A stretch of 58,640 nucleotides of DNA from contig CAVXNB010000005.1 in NCBI GenBank assembly GCA_963763085.1, positions 1 to 58,640 of the forward strand, given 5' to 3'. A program made the position numbers and the translations under genes. The notes under the pieces were generated by a model. That model was not told where the DNA came from, ran no database searches, and saw nothing but the letters and a program-made list of their open reading frames with translations. The stretch comes from CAVXNB01 sp963763085. Lineage in GTDB: Bacteria > Actinomycetota > Acidimicrobiia > Acidimicrobiales > Bog-793. Shown here piece after piece: positions 27,309-36,331 of the stretch. Numbering within the stretch: the first letter of the stretch is position 1; every line of letters begins with the position of its first letter.

Positions 27309-27319
27309 GGCCAGCCGCC

Positions 27320-28907
27320 TCAGCCGGGGGCGGCGCCGTAGCCGCCACCACCGGAGCTGACGAACGAGATGGTGTCGCCTTCGCTCAGTCGGAGGTAGCC
27401 CTTCGACGCCAGGACCTCCCACTCGCCGCCTTTCCGGCGCAGGCGGGCGGACCCCGGCGCACCCGGGCCGCCCCCGTCGCGGCCACGGGCGGTGAACTCG
27501 GGGCGAGTCTGCTCGACGTAGTAGGCCCCGTCGGCATCCGGGGCCAGAAGGGTGATGTCCCGCCGGATGGCGCGCCCTCCGCGCTGTGAGCCCTCGCCGC
27601 CCGAGCCGTCGACGAGCTCGGTGCGCTCCACGCGCCACGGGTACTCCATCTCGGCGATCTCGGCCGGGAGGATCGCGCAATTCGAGCAGTACACGTCGAT
27701 GGCGTCGTCACCCGGCGCCCCCCGGCGGGCGCCTCCGCCACCCCCGAGGACGTCCGCCAGCAAGGTGTCCTTGCCCCATCTCGGATCGGTTGCGCGGAAC
27801 ACCCAAGCAGGAAACGAGACGTGGGACGAGGCGACGTCCTGCGCTGGCAGGAGGATCCCCAGCGCCTCGACCATGAGGTCCGAGATGCGCTGACACGCCA
27901 AGTGACGGGCGCTCAGCGCGGCGGGGAAACGGGGATTGACGAACGAGCCTTCCGGCGCCCTGATGTCGATCAGTCGCGTCAGGCCTTCGTTCTGGCGTAT
28001 TCCCTCCCTTCCGGCGAAGCAACGGACCGCGAAGTAGACGCCGGCGTGTGTGCTCGACAGCGGCACGTTCAGCCCGCTCGGCACCTGTGACGACGTACCC
28101 GTGAAGTCGACGACGAGGTAGCCGTCCACGGGGGTGACGCTGAGGGCGATCTTGGTCGGTGGCGTTCCCTCGAAGCCGCCGTCGTCGAGGCAGCTCTCGA
28201 CGCTGACCGTCCTCCGTGGCCACTCGCGGAACAGGGCCTCTGTCCTGCGCGCGGTCTGTGAGAGGAGCAGGTCCATCGACTCGATGACGGTCTCGAGGCC
28301 GAAGCGGGCGCAGAGCTCCCCGACGCGCTCCACACCCCGTTTGCAGGCGGCCAGCTGCGCGCCAAGGTCGCCGATCGTGGCCTGGGGATCCCGCACGTTG
28401 GCGTCGATCATCTCGTAGATCTCTTTGTTGGGAACGCCTCCGGACACCAACTTGATCGCCGGGAAGAGCATGCCCTCGTGGAACAGCTCGGTCGTCGAGC
28501 GCGCTCTCGGTCCCCGGGTAGGTCCCGCCGATGTCGATGTGGTGGGCGATGGATCCGGCGTAGCCGACAAGCGTCGCTCCCTCGTAGATCGGGACGAAGA
28601 CCTGGAGATCGTTGGTGTGGGTGCCGCCCATATAGGGATGGTTCGTGAGCACGGCGTCGCCCGGGCCCAGCGGGCCGCGGCGTGTGAGCGCCGCGTCGAG
28701 AGCGAACTGCATCAGCCCGAGCTGGGCGGGGATCTGCTCGGAGTGGGCGACCATGCGACCCTGCGGATCGAACAGTGCACAGTTGAAGTCCAGCATTTCC
28801 CTGATGATCGGCGAGAACGACGACCGGTACTCCACCACTGCCATCTCCTCGGCAACCGCCGAGAGGGCGTTGGTGAAGATCTCCTGGGTTACCGGGTCGA
28901 GGCTCAC
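27320..28907 (-). CDS. hyuB: Hydantoinase/oxoprolinase subunit B (HyuB); one frameshift
   Basis: The start is GTG 28907, overlapping the HyuA stop by four bases. The sequence begins SLDPVTQEIFTNALSAVAEEM and shows SSFSPIIREMLDFNCALFD, then LTNHPYMGGTHTNDLQVFVP, typical of HyuB. After a frameshift near 28500 it continues with FHEGMLFPAIKLVSGGVPN, VDFTGTSSQVPSGLNVPLSS, GGGGARRGAPGDD and the C-terminus ISFVSSGGGGYGAAPG. Subunit B works with HyuA in ATP-dependent opening of hydantoins, N-methylhydantoin or 5-oxoproline, or in acetone-carboxylase-like reactions. The gene pair is followed directly by the trimethylamine-dehydrogenase-like gene. The break is probably an error because both halves align in order. 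Confidence 0.9.
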
Positions 28908-30940
28908 GGCTCGTTCCTGCTCAGCAACAACGATCCGCCGGCGACCACCCTGGCGTTCCAACCCTCGCTGACAACCGTCGTGCTGTCCTCCTGCTCGATG
29001 ATGGCGGGCCCGACCACGGCGGAGTCGGAAGCCAGGCCGGAGCGGTCGAGGACCGGCACCTCGCTCGGCCCGTGCCCGAGGTCGGCGACGCGCCGCTCCT
29101 CGAACTGCGGCTCGCGCTCGTCGAGCTCCCACCTGGCGGGCTCGGTCTGGACGCTCGCCGAGACGCGCACGGCGACTATCTCCGTCGGCACCTCCTCGAG
29201 CACGTAACCGTAGGTATGGCGGTGCTGTTCGACGAAGGACCGTTCGAGCGAGTCGAGTAGGAGAGGGTCGCCCTCGAGCGACGCACCGACCGTCAGGCTG
29301 TACGCCTGGCCGACATACCGCATGTCGACGGCGAAGGCGAGCGTTCCGCCGGTCGCATGTCCGGTCTCTGCGAGCAGGCCACGAGCTCGCGCCCCGATCG
29401 CCTCGAAGCGCCGCTGCAGCTCCTCGGGCGTGAGCGCCGCCGTGGCGCGCACCCAGCTCTCACCGAGATCGTGGCGGATCTCGCTGAGCAGGAGCCCGAG
29501 CGCGGCGGTCACACCCGGGTATCGGGGGACGAGGATGCGGGCCATGCCGAGCTCGTCGGCCAGGGCACAGCCGTGCATCGGTCCGGCGCCGCCGAAGGCG
29601 ACGAGCGTCATCTGGCGCGGATCGTGGCCCCGGGCCACCGACACCACGCGCAGTGCGCTCGCCATGTTGGCGTTGGCGACCCGGATGACCGCGGCAGCCG
29701 CCTGGTCGACCGAGAACCCCAGAGGTTGCGCGATCTCGTGGCGGACGGCCGCTCGGGCGGCGTCGATGTCCAACTTGACGTCACCGCCGAGGGCGCGTCG
29801 CTCGCCGAGCACTCCGAGGACGAGGTGCGCGTCCGTCACGGTCGGGAGCGTGCCGCCCTGGTTGTAACAGGCCGGTCCCGGCGTTGCCCCGGCACTTTCC
29901 GGTCCCACGAGGACGGCTCCGAACGCGTCGACCCGGGCGATCGACCCGCCGCCCGCGCCCACGGAGAGCACGTCGATCTGCGGGAGGTTGACCGGGTGCT
30001 CGTATTGAACGCCGCGGTAGCGGACGGTCGGCTTCGCGTCGTGGACCGCCGCGACGTCCGCAGTCGTGCCGCCCATGTCGAAGGTAAGGAGGTCGCCGAC
30101 GCCGGCGAGGTTGCCGAGGCGGGCGGCGCCGATCACCCCGGCCGCCGGCCCGGAGCTGACGAGCGCGACGGGGATCCGCGCCGCAGTCGAAGCGGCCGCG
30201 AGCCCCCCGTTCGAGCGCATCAGATGAATGGGCACGCGGACGCCGCGACCGGCGACCACCTCGGCCAGGCGAGCGACGTAGCCGCCCGCGAGCGGAAGCA
30301 GGGTGGCGTTCAGGGCAACGGTGCTCGCACGGACGTACTCGCGCACCTCGGGTGCCACCTCGCAGGACAAGGTCACCGGCAGTCCCGGCAGCTCCTCCGC
30401 CAGGATCTCGCGGATGCGCAGCTCGTGAGAAGGATTGAGAAACGAGAAGAGCAGCACGACCGCGACCGCCTGGACCCGTCCGTCGTCGCGGATCCGTGCC
30501 GCGGCGGCACGGACGTCATCGTCGTGCAGCGGCTCGATCTCATCGCCCTCGGGACCGATGCGCTCGCGGATCCCGTAGCAGTCGTCGTGAGCGATCACGG
30601 CCTGCTGTTTCGGCTGCCAGAGGTCGTAGAGCCGGGGGCGTTGCTGGCTCCCGATCTCGAGGATGTCCCTGAACCCGTGCGTCGTGAGGAGGGCGCTTCT
30701 CGCAAGGCGCCTCTGGACGATGGCATTCGTGGCGACGGTGGTGCCATGTGCAAGGAAGGAGACGTCGGCCGGAGCGATGCCCTCCCGCTGAAGGAGGACG
30801 TCGAGCCCGCGTACGAAGCCGGCCGAGAGGTCCGCCGGCGTAGACGGCACCTTCGAGATCCGCAGTCGGCCGTCGGCGCCGATCATGGCCGTGTCGGTGA
30901 ACGTTCCACCGACGTCGATACCGACGCGGACCTCCGGCAT
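28904..30940 (-). CDS. hyuA: Hydantoinase/oxoprolinase subunit A (HyuA)
   Basis: A 678-residue intact protein. The ASKHA-type nucleotide site is seen at the N-terminus (VGIDVGGTFTDTAMIGADG) and again in LTFDMGGTTADVAAVHD. Other family blocks are LAHGTTVATNAIVQR, VTLSCEVAPEVREYVRASTV, IHLMRSNGGLAA and VGAGGGSIARVDAFG. It is the ATP-using subunit of N-methylhydantoinase/5-oxoprolinase type enzymes, pairing with HyuB encoded directly downstream with a GTGA overlap. The ATG at 30940 follows a GGGTAGGGAC ribosome binding site. The gene diverges from the second binding-protein gene at 31131. Which imide or lactam it opens cannot be told. Confidence 0.93.
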   Translation of the reverse strand: MPEVRVGIDVGGTFTDTAMIGADGRLRISKVPSTPADLSAGFVRGLDVLLQREGIAPADVSFLAHGTTVATNAIVQRRLARSALLTTHGFRDILEIGSQQRPRLYDLWQPKQQAVIAHDDCYGIRERIGPEGDEIEPLHDDDVRAAAARIRDDGRVQAVAVVLLFSFLNPSHELRIREILAEELPGLPVTLSCEVAPEVREYVRASTVALNATLLPLAGGYVARLAEVVAGRGVRVPIHLMRSNGGLAAASTAARIPVALVSSGPAAGVIGAARLGNLAGVGDLLTFDMGGTTADVAAVHDAKPTVRYRGVQYEHPVNLPQIDVLSVGAGGGSIARVDAFGAVLVGPESAGATPGPACYNQGGTLPTVTDAHLVLGVLGERRALGGDVKLDIDAARAAVRHEIAQPLGFSVDQAAAAVIRVANANMASALRVVSVARGHDPRQMTLVAFGGAGPMHGCALADELGMARILVPRYPGVTAALGLLLSEIRHDLGESWVRATAALTPEELQRRFEAIGARARGLLAETGHATGGTLAFAVDMRYVGQAYSLTVGASLEGDPLLLDSLERSFVEQHRHTYGYVLEEVPTEIVAVRVSASVQTEPARWELDEREPQFEERRVADLGHGPSEVPVLDRSGLASDSAVVGPAIIEQEDSTTVVSEGWNARVVAGGSLLLSRNEP

Positions 30941-31130
30941 GTCCCTACCCCTTCAGTGCAGTCTCGGCCCGGGACAGAGTACTCTCATCAATGATCGCTG
31001 GGGGGCTCAGTGTCTTACTTCAGCCTGAGAAGGCAGCTTGCACACGTGGCCGTTGCGCCCGTCCGCGCCCGACGTCCCGGTCGAGAAGCAAGACAGCATT
31101 TGCAGCCCGTTCTCAACTGAAGGAGAGGAC
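30941..31130. other. Divergent intergenic region between HyuA and second binding protein
   Basis: A 190-base gap with outward-facing genes on both sides. A strong ribosome binding site AAGGAGAGG precedes the ATG at 31131. Promoters for both directions are expected here; no clear operator was seen. Confidence 0.5.
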
Positions 31131-32828
31131 ATGAGCACGGAGTCGCACGACACATGGCCGCCCGAGTCGACCTCGGAAGAGCACGCCGGCCGGCTTGGCC
31201 CGAGATCCGACGCCGAGTGGGCGAACAGCCTTCCGAGGCACACGCGTCGCGACTTCCTGCGAGGAGCGGTCGGTGGCGCGGCCGCGCTCGGCGTGGGGGG
31301 CCTGCTCGCGGCCTGCGGCTCGTCGTCCTCACCGCCGTCGAGCTCGACGACGACGAGCACGAGCCAGCCCGTGACGCCGGCGAAGCCGCGCCGCGGGGGC
31401 ACGATCCGGCTCGGGAGCACCGGTGGCGGCTCCGCCGACACCCTCGACGGCAACGACGCTGTGAACAACCTCGACTTCGCCCGCGCTCCTCAGCTTTACG
31501 AGTGCCTGGTGCAGTTCAGCTCCGACGCGACGCCGCAGCTCTGCCTTGCCGATGAAGTGACGCCGAACGCCGACGCCACCGAGTGGACCATCCGCGTGAA
31601 GAGCGGGATCGAGTTCCACAACGGCAAGGAGCTCACGAGCGACGACGTGATCTACACCTTCAACCGGATCGTGAAGAACAACTACTCCGGCGCCTCGGCC
31701 TTGGCCACCGTGGACGTGAAGAATCTGAGCAAGGTGGACCGCTACACGGTGAAGGTCCCCATGAAAGTGCCGAACTCCGTCCTCACCGAGCTGTTGATGG
31801 GAGAGGGGGAGATGAGCATCGTCCCCGTCGGGTACGACCCGAAGCACCCGGTCGGCACCGGGGCGTTCAAATTCGAGTCGTTCAGCCCGGGCGTGACGAG
31901 CACCTTCGTCCGCAATCCCAACTACTGGCGAACTGGCGAGCCGTACGTCGACAGCGTGGTGATCACCGACTACTCGGACGAGACCGCCCAGGACAACGCC
32001 CTTTTGGCGGGGGAGATCGACTGTGCCGACCAGCTCTCCCAGTCGAGCATCAAACCGCTCAGGGACGGCGGCCGGGTGGTCAACATCTGGGACGGGCCCG
32101 GCTGGGTGCCCTTCACGATGCGCGTCGACTCCCCGCCGTTCAACGACGTGCGCGTCCGTCAGGCCATGCGCCTCATCGTCGATCGGCCGCAGATGCGCGA
32201 GGTCGCCTTCGGAGGCTACGGCCTGCTCGGCAACGACATCTTCGGCATCTCGGACCCCCAGTACGACAAGTCGATCCCCCAGCGCGTGCAGGACATCGAC
32301 CAGGCGAAGTTCCTCTTGAAGCAGGCGGGGCACGAGAACCTGACGACGACCCTCGTGACCGCACCGATCCATGCCGGCGCGGTCGAGATGGCGCAGGTCC
32401 TCAAGCAGCAGGCCACCGCGGCCGGCGTGACGATCAATCTCACCCAGACGACCCAGGACGGCTTCTTCGCCCAATACCTGAAATGGGTCTTCTCTCAGGA
32501 CTGGTGGGACGGGTATCCGTACCTTCCCCAGGTGGCCTACTCGATGGTGCCGGACGCCCCGTGGGACGAGACGCACTGGATCTCGAGCCCGTACTCAGCG
32601 AAGTACCAGAGCCTGTATGCGAAGGCACTGCGAACCGTCAATCCAACGGCGCAGGCCGACGTCGCCCACGAGATGATGAAGATGGACTGGGACTACGGCG
32701 GCTACATCATCCCGCTGTTCAACCCGGTGATCGCCGGCCAGAGTCCCTTGCTCGAGGGGGTCGTGCCCCAGAAGACGGCAACGCCGTGGATCAACTACTA
32801 CTTCCGGAGCCTCTGGTACAAGAAGTGA
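31131..32828 (+). CDS. Second family-5 solute-binding protein, Tat lipoprotein, orphan
   Basis: ATG 31131 with AAGGAGAGG upstream. The N-terminus holds a clear twin-arginine motif (HTRRDFLRG), a hydrophobic stretch and a lipobox with C62 (LLAAC), then a Ser/Thr-rich linker. Family-5 signs include YECLVQFSSDATPQ, KSGIEFHNGKELTSDDVIYT, HPVGTGAFKFESFSPG and NDVRVRQAMRLIVDRP. There is no permease or ATPase beside it, so it may share the importer at 19.3-23.3 kb or use one elsewhere. It is followed by the convergent amidohydrolase gene, 46 bases away. Confidence 0.92.
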   Translation: MSTESHDTWPPESTSEEHAGRLGPRSDAEWANSLPRHTRRDFLRGAVGGAAALGVGGLLAACGSSSSPPSSSTTTSTSQPVTPAKPRRGGTIRLGSTGGGSADTLDGNDAVNNLDFARAPQLYECLVQFSSDATPQLCLADEVTPNADATEWTIRVKSGIEFHNGKELTSDDVIYTFNRIVKNNYSGASALATVDVKNLSKVDRYTVKVPMKVPNSVLTELLMGEGEMSIVPVGYDPKHPVGTGAFKFESFSPGVTSTFVRNPNYWRTGEPYVDSVVITDYSDETAQDNALLAGEIDCADQLSQSSIKPLRDGGRVVNIWDGPGWVPFTMRVDSPPFNDVRVRQAMRLIVDRPQMREVAFGGYGLLGNDIFGISDPQYDKSIPQRVQDIDQAKFLLKQAGHENLTTTLVTAPIHAGAVEMAQVLKQQATAAGVTINLTQTTQDGFFAQYLKWVFSQDWWDGYPYLPQVAYSMVPDAPWDETHWISSPYSAKYQSLYAKALRTVNPTAQADVAHEMMKMDWDYGGYIIPLFNPVIAGQSPLLEGVVPQKTATPWINYYFRSLWYKK

Positions 32829-32874
32829 CGGCTCCGGCCGGATGGGGCCACGGACCTGGCGATCGACGGCGGCT

Positions 32875-34535
32875 TCAGGAACGCTCGTAGACGACCTGAC
32901 CGCGCACGATCGTCAGATGCACCTCGGCGTCTCCGATCGGACCGACGGCAGGATCGAAGAGGTTCCGGTCCAGGACACTGCGATGTCCGCCAGCTTTCCA
33001 GCCTCCAGCGACCCGGAGCTTGCCTCTCGCCGGTTCACGTACGCCGATCCCAGCGTGAAGGCCCGAAGCGCGGTCGCCAGGTCGAGGCACTGGTCGGGCA
33101 GGAAGACGTCGTCATGTCGACGGTCGGGATTGATCCTTGTGACCGCGACCTCCATCTCGAGCAGCGGGTTGGGAGTCGACACCCCCCAGTCGCTGCCGAA
33201 GGCGAGCTTCGCCTGTGCCCGTTGCAAGTCACCGAACCGGTACAGCCAACCGGCTCGCTCGTCGCCGAGAAACGGAATCGTCAGCTCCAAGACCTGCGGC
33301 GACGCGCACGCCCAGAACGTCTGGCAGTTCGCAACCACGTCCAGGGCTGCGAAGCGGGGTACGTCGTCCGGCCCGATCATCTGGACGTGCGCGATGTGAT
33401 GACGCGAGTCCCGCACCCCGTTGGCCGTCCGCGCGGCTTCACATGCGTCCAGTGACTCACGGACCGCGCGGTCGCCGATCGCGTGCATGTGCACCTGGAA
33501 CCCCTCGGCGTCGAGCCGCGTGACCGCGGCCAGCAGCTCCTCGTGCTCCACGAAGAGCAGGCCATTGTTGTCGCCCTCCGCACCGTGGTTGCACACGTAC
33601 GGGTCGACGATCGCGGCCGTGAAGTTCTCGAGGATGCCGTCGACCATGATCTTCACTGTGCCGGCGTCGACGGGACCGAATGTCCCCCATGCACGCTGAT
33701 CGAGGAGATCCTCGACCTGGTCGACCCCTTGATTGCGGTCCCACCAGAGGGAGGCGACGACGCCGAGATGCAACTCGTCGCGCTCGGCCAGGCTTCGATA
33801 GCTCCGGAGTGTCTGGGGCGAGACGGCGGCGTCCTGCAGAGCCGTGATGCCGAAGGAGTGCAGGTAGCCCTGCGACTCCAAGATGGCCTCTTCGCAATCC
33901 GCGTCCGACAGTGCCGGGATGAACTGGTCGCGAAAGCTCGTCGCCGCGCCCTCGTGCAGGGTCCCGGTCGGCTCGCCGTTGTCGTCGCGCTCGATCCGCC
34001 CGTCCCAGGGGTCGGGCGTCCCTCTCTCGATACCGGCGAGTGCAAGCGCAGCGCTGTTCACCCACGCCCCGTGACCGTCCCGGTTCATCAGGAAGACGGG
34101 GCGGCTGGGAGCGATGTCGTCGAGGTCGTAGCGCGACGGCGTCCCCGACGGGAAGACGTCCAGCGACCATCCGCTTCCGACGAGGAACGGCTCATTCGGA
34201 TGTTCGAGGGCGTATTCGGCGATCGTGGACCGGTAGGAAGCGAGATCGTGGCCCTCGCGGAGGTCGATTCTCAAGCGGTCCCGGCCGGCAGAGGCGGGAT
34301 GGCAGTGCGCGTCCTGGAAGCCCGGCAGCACCATCGCCCCTTCGAGCGGCAGGACCTCGGTACGCGCGCCGACGAGCTCCCGGATCTCGTCATCGGTGCC
34401 GACCCGGGCGATGAGCCCGTCCTTGATCGCGACCGCTTCCGCCCAGGGTCGGGAAGCGTCGAGCGTGTAGACCTCGGCCCCTACGAGGACGAGATCGGCG
34501 TCGCCGCCCTGCGCGTTGTCGAGAGGCGTTGTCAC
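32875..34535 (-). CDS. YtcJ-like metal-dependent amidohydrolase; one frameshift near C-terminus
   Basis: GTG 34535 opens a protein with DADLVLVGAEVYTLD, LVLPGFQDAHCHP-like sequence (MVLPGFQDAHCHPASAG; HxH metal site), FQVHMHAIGDRAVRESLDA, HHIAHVQMIGPDDV and AKLAFGSDWGVSTPNPL with the catalytic Asp. These are the metal-binding blocks of the amidohydrolase family 3/YtcJ group. A frameshift near 32978 separates the last 35 residues (DRNLFDPAV...VRGQVVYERS), which fit the usual family ending. Length about 550 residues is normal. Family members hydrolyse amides, imines or similar C-N bonds of small molecules. It is divergent from the CocE-like gene with 81 bases between. Confidence 0.9.
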
Positions 34536-34616
34536 TCGGGGCAACCCTATCGCCGGCGGATCGGCGCAGTCGGGGAGCACCCGAAGGCACGAGCACGCTT
34601 CGTTTAGTCTCGACCC

Positions 34617-36331
34617 GTGAGCTATCACCCTTCCGCCGGCGACGTGCACGTCTCGTTTTCGATCCCGTCGGGAACTGCCGACCGGGCCGACGGAGTGGAC
34701 GTGATCGAGGACGCGTACGCCACGACGCGCGACGGGGTCCTGCTCGGCGCCGACGTGTACCTCCCGCGCGGAGCACCTGCCGCACCGGCGATCGTGATCC
34801 GCCAGCCCTACGGTCGGCGAACACCGGAGATGGGCCTGGACGTGACGGCCAGCTTCTTCGCCCGCAAGGGGTACGCCTGCGTGGTTCAAGACGTGCGCGG
34901 CAAGTTCTCGTCGGGCGGCGTCTTCGAACCCATGGTGAACGAGGTCGAAGACGGGTACGACACCGTCGACTGGGTGGTGTCGCAGCCCTGGTGCGACGGT
35001 CGGGTCGGCTGCTGGGGCGAGTCGTACTACGGCCTCACGAGCTATGCCGCGGCCGTCAGTGGCCACCCTGCGATCGCCTGTATCGCCCCGGGCGACATCA
35101 GCGTCGACCGGCGCGCCTCCTGGCTGCGGCAGGGCGCGTTCCTGCTCAACACGACGGGTTACTGGGCGATCGCGATGGACGCGAGGGAGTACGCGGAGGT
35201 GGACGGGGTCGACCCGTACCACCTGCCCCTGCTCGAGCTGCCGGGCACGGTCGGCCAAGAGGGCGCGTTCTTCCGCACGCTTGTCGAGCACGCCGACGAC
35301 GCCTCATGGTGGCGGGAGCGGAGCCTCACCGAACGGCTGGCGGAGGTTCGTGTTCCCGTCCTGTGCTGGAGCGGCTGGTACGACAACTATGTCGGCCCCC
35401 AGCTCGCCGACTACCGGCGGCTGATGGCGGTGCATCCGATGCCGTCGACGGTCCACCTCTTCATCGGCCCGTGGGATCACGAGGGATCGGGCGAGTACAC
35501 GGACCTGGCCGTGTGCCAGGTCCTCCCGCGTACGGCGCCGCACCGATGGGACACCTATCAGATGTTCTTCGATCACTACCTGATGGGACTCGAGAACGGC
35601 TTCGGGGACAGGGCGGTGGAGGTGTTCACGCTCGGCGCCGGAGTCTGGAGCCGCGAGCCCGCCTGGCCGCCGCCTGATGCCACCGCCACGCGGCTGTACC
35701 TGCGCGCCGGCGGCTCGTTGTCGTTCGAGGAACCGGGCGCCGACGAACCGCCGGACACGTTCCGGTACGACCCGGCAGACCCGGTTCCCGAGACCGTCGG
35801 ACGCAACTGCTGGGCACTCTGCACGGCCCTCGACGACCGCCGCCGGCTCGACGGCCGCGTCGACATCCTCCGTTATGTCAGCGATCCGCTCGAGGAGGAG
35901 GTCATGCTCGCCGGACCGATCACCGCCCGGCTGCACGCCGCGTCCAGCGCCGTCGACACGGATTTCACCGTGACCGTCTGTGACGTCTTCGAGGATGGCA
36001 CCGTGAACACGATCCAGGACGGCATCATCCGCGCCCGCTACCGCGACGGGCTCGAGCGCCCTTCGTTGATCGAGCCGGGCCGAGTGTACGAGTACGAGAT
36101 CGACGTGTACGCGACGAGTTACCTGGTCCGCATGGGCCACCGGTTGCGAGTCGACGTGTCCTCGAGCAACTTCGATCGCTACGACCGCAACACCAACACG
36201 GGCGTCCGCTGGGCATGTCCGCCGAGACCGTGGTCGCCGAGCAGGCGATCCACCACTCGCCGGGACACCCGTCCCATGTGGTTCTCCCGGTGGTCCACCG
36301 CACTCACGTCTCCAGGGGGTCGAGTCAATGA
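34617..36331 (+). CDS. CocE/NonD family hydrolase (X-Pro dipeptidyl-peptidase fold); frameshift near the end
   Basis: GTG 34617 starts a protein with a CocE/NonD alpha/beta hydrolase: YATTRDGVLLGADVYLPRG, VVQDVRGKFSSGGVFEP, GCWGESYYG with nucleophile S136, WSGWYDNYVG, and IGPWDHEGSG with the expected catalytic His, then the C-terminal jelly-roll (YVSDPLEEEVMLAGPITARL, GHRLRVDVSSSNFDRYDRN). A one-base shift near 36209 restores a natural end (SAETVVAEQAIHHSPGHP...) with a TGA at 36329-36331 that overlaps the ATG of the next gene. This coupling supports sequencing error rather than decay. The family contains cocaine esterase, cephalosporin esterases and acyl-peptide hydrolases. Esterase or amidase action on the island's substrate is inferred. 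Confidence 0.9.

Noticed and set aside
29357..30994. Plus-strand open frame of 545 codons
   Set aside because: Antisense shadow of HyuA with biased composition; no ribosome binding site.
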